NCBI GenBank assembly: GCA_030765055.1
Contig: CM060953.1
Span: forward strand, 186,023,268-186,087,267
Length of the DNA: 64,000 nucleotides
Origin: Mantis religiosa
Taxonomy: Eukaryota; Arthropoda; Insecta; Mantodea; Mantidae
Direction of reading: 5' to 3'
Positions within the stretch are counted from its first letter, which is position 1, and each line of letters starts with the position of its first letter. The notes under the pieces are model-generated. The model was not told the origin of the DNA. It saw only the letters and a list, made by a program, of their open reading frames with translations, and made no database searches. This document shows positions 63,851 through 64,000 of the stretch, piece after piece. A program made the position numbers and the translations under genes.

Positions 63851-64000
63851 ACAACATATAGTATACATCGGAGCTATTATCCATCTGATTTCAGGAGGGC
63901 TGATTATTATTTAAGATAGTAAGGACATCTGCATGTGCACAGTAAAACTTATGTCCTTCCCTGTATTCTGACATTACCTTCTAGGTTATCTTCCCTTCTC
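63851..64000. other. End of window, nothing recognised
   Basis: No similarity to the LINE or other repeats seen. Confidence 0.4.

Noticed and set aside
63218..63919. 233-codon plus-strand frame
   Set aside because: Antisense shadow of the Jockey-type LINE ORF2 on the minus strand.

Overview
The window looks like nuclear DNA of an insect with a large, repeat-rich genome. The clues are several mariner subfamilies, Jockey-type and other non-LTR retrotransposon remains, a Penelope-like retroelement with a GIY-YIG domain, ZMYM1-like hAT elements, and tRNA-derived SINEs with 9-13 bp target-site duplications. A polyneopteran (cockroach, termite, orthopteroid, stick insect) would fit, but the sequence does not prove it. 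I see no bacterial or organellar features, no rRNA and no intact host gene. Every coding region I recognise belongs to a transposable element, and every one is broken.

Layout. 0-3.7 kb: LTR fragment, truncated mariner, then a nearly complete mariner (M1) split by a tRNA-Glu-like SINE (SINE-1). 4.9-5.3 kb: inverted pair of a tRNA-like repeat (T3). 6.26-6.72 kb: solo LTR with TATA box, AATAAA and a 4-bp duplication. 7.3-8.7 kb: two inverted copies of a Penelope-like 3' end, each with a hammerhead-like motif. 9.0-10.0 kb: a long SINE (SINE-4) split by a GC-rich repeat (R5). 11.4-12.7 kb: shrunken mariner M2a and an LTR. 14.3-17.0 kb: SINE-2 units, a DDE transposase fragment and mariner M2b. 18.4-22.5 kb: nested SINEs, then mariner M3, whose last transposase codons have grown into about 30 tandem 85-bp copies. 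22.6-27.7 kb: LINE scraps, a tetranucleotide array, R5 copies and a mariner 5' scrap. 28.6-29.8 kb: SINE-2 tail repeated about 11 times. 31.0-32.9 kb: T3 tandem array of six ~315-bp units.

34.6-38.6 kb is a stack of insertions: a DDE transposon interrupted by a hAT element and by SINE-4, beside a second SINE-4 split by a CACTG-ended DNA transposon. 39.7-43.2 kb: another SINE-2 tail array, then mariner M4 split by SINE-1 and R5. 45.1-49.5 kb: a SINE, a T3 inverted pair, a full SINE-2 and a hAT element. 50.2-51.3 kb: a third long SINE-2 tail array. 52.0-55.7 kb: mariners M2c (fused to a LINE) and M2d (split by SINE-1). 56.5-64 kb: a LINE scrap, an LTR containing a Jockey-type LINE, T3, Tc1-like and hAT remains, and a final 5'-truncated Jockey-type LINE.

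The genes do not form pathways. The autonomous families (mariner, hAT, LINE, Penelope, CACTG type) supply transposition machinery, and the SINEs and R5 look like non-autonomous retroposed passengers. The most distinctive feature is that three different transposable-element segments have become tandem satellites: a mariner 3' end (85 bp), a SINE-2 tail (108 bp) and a tRNA-like repeat (~315 bp).
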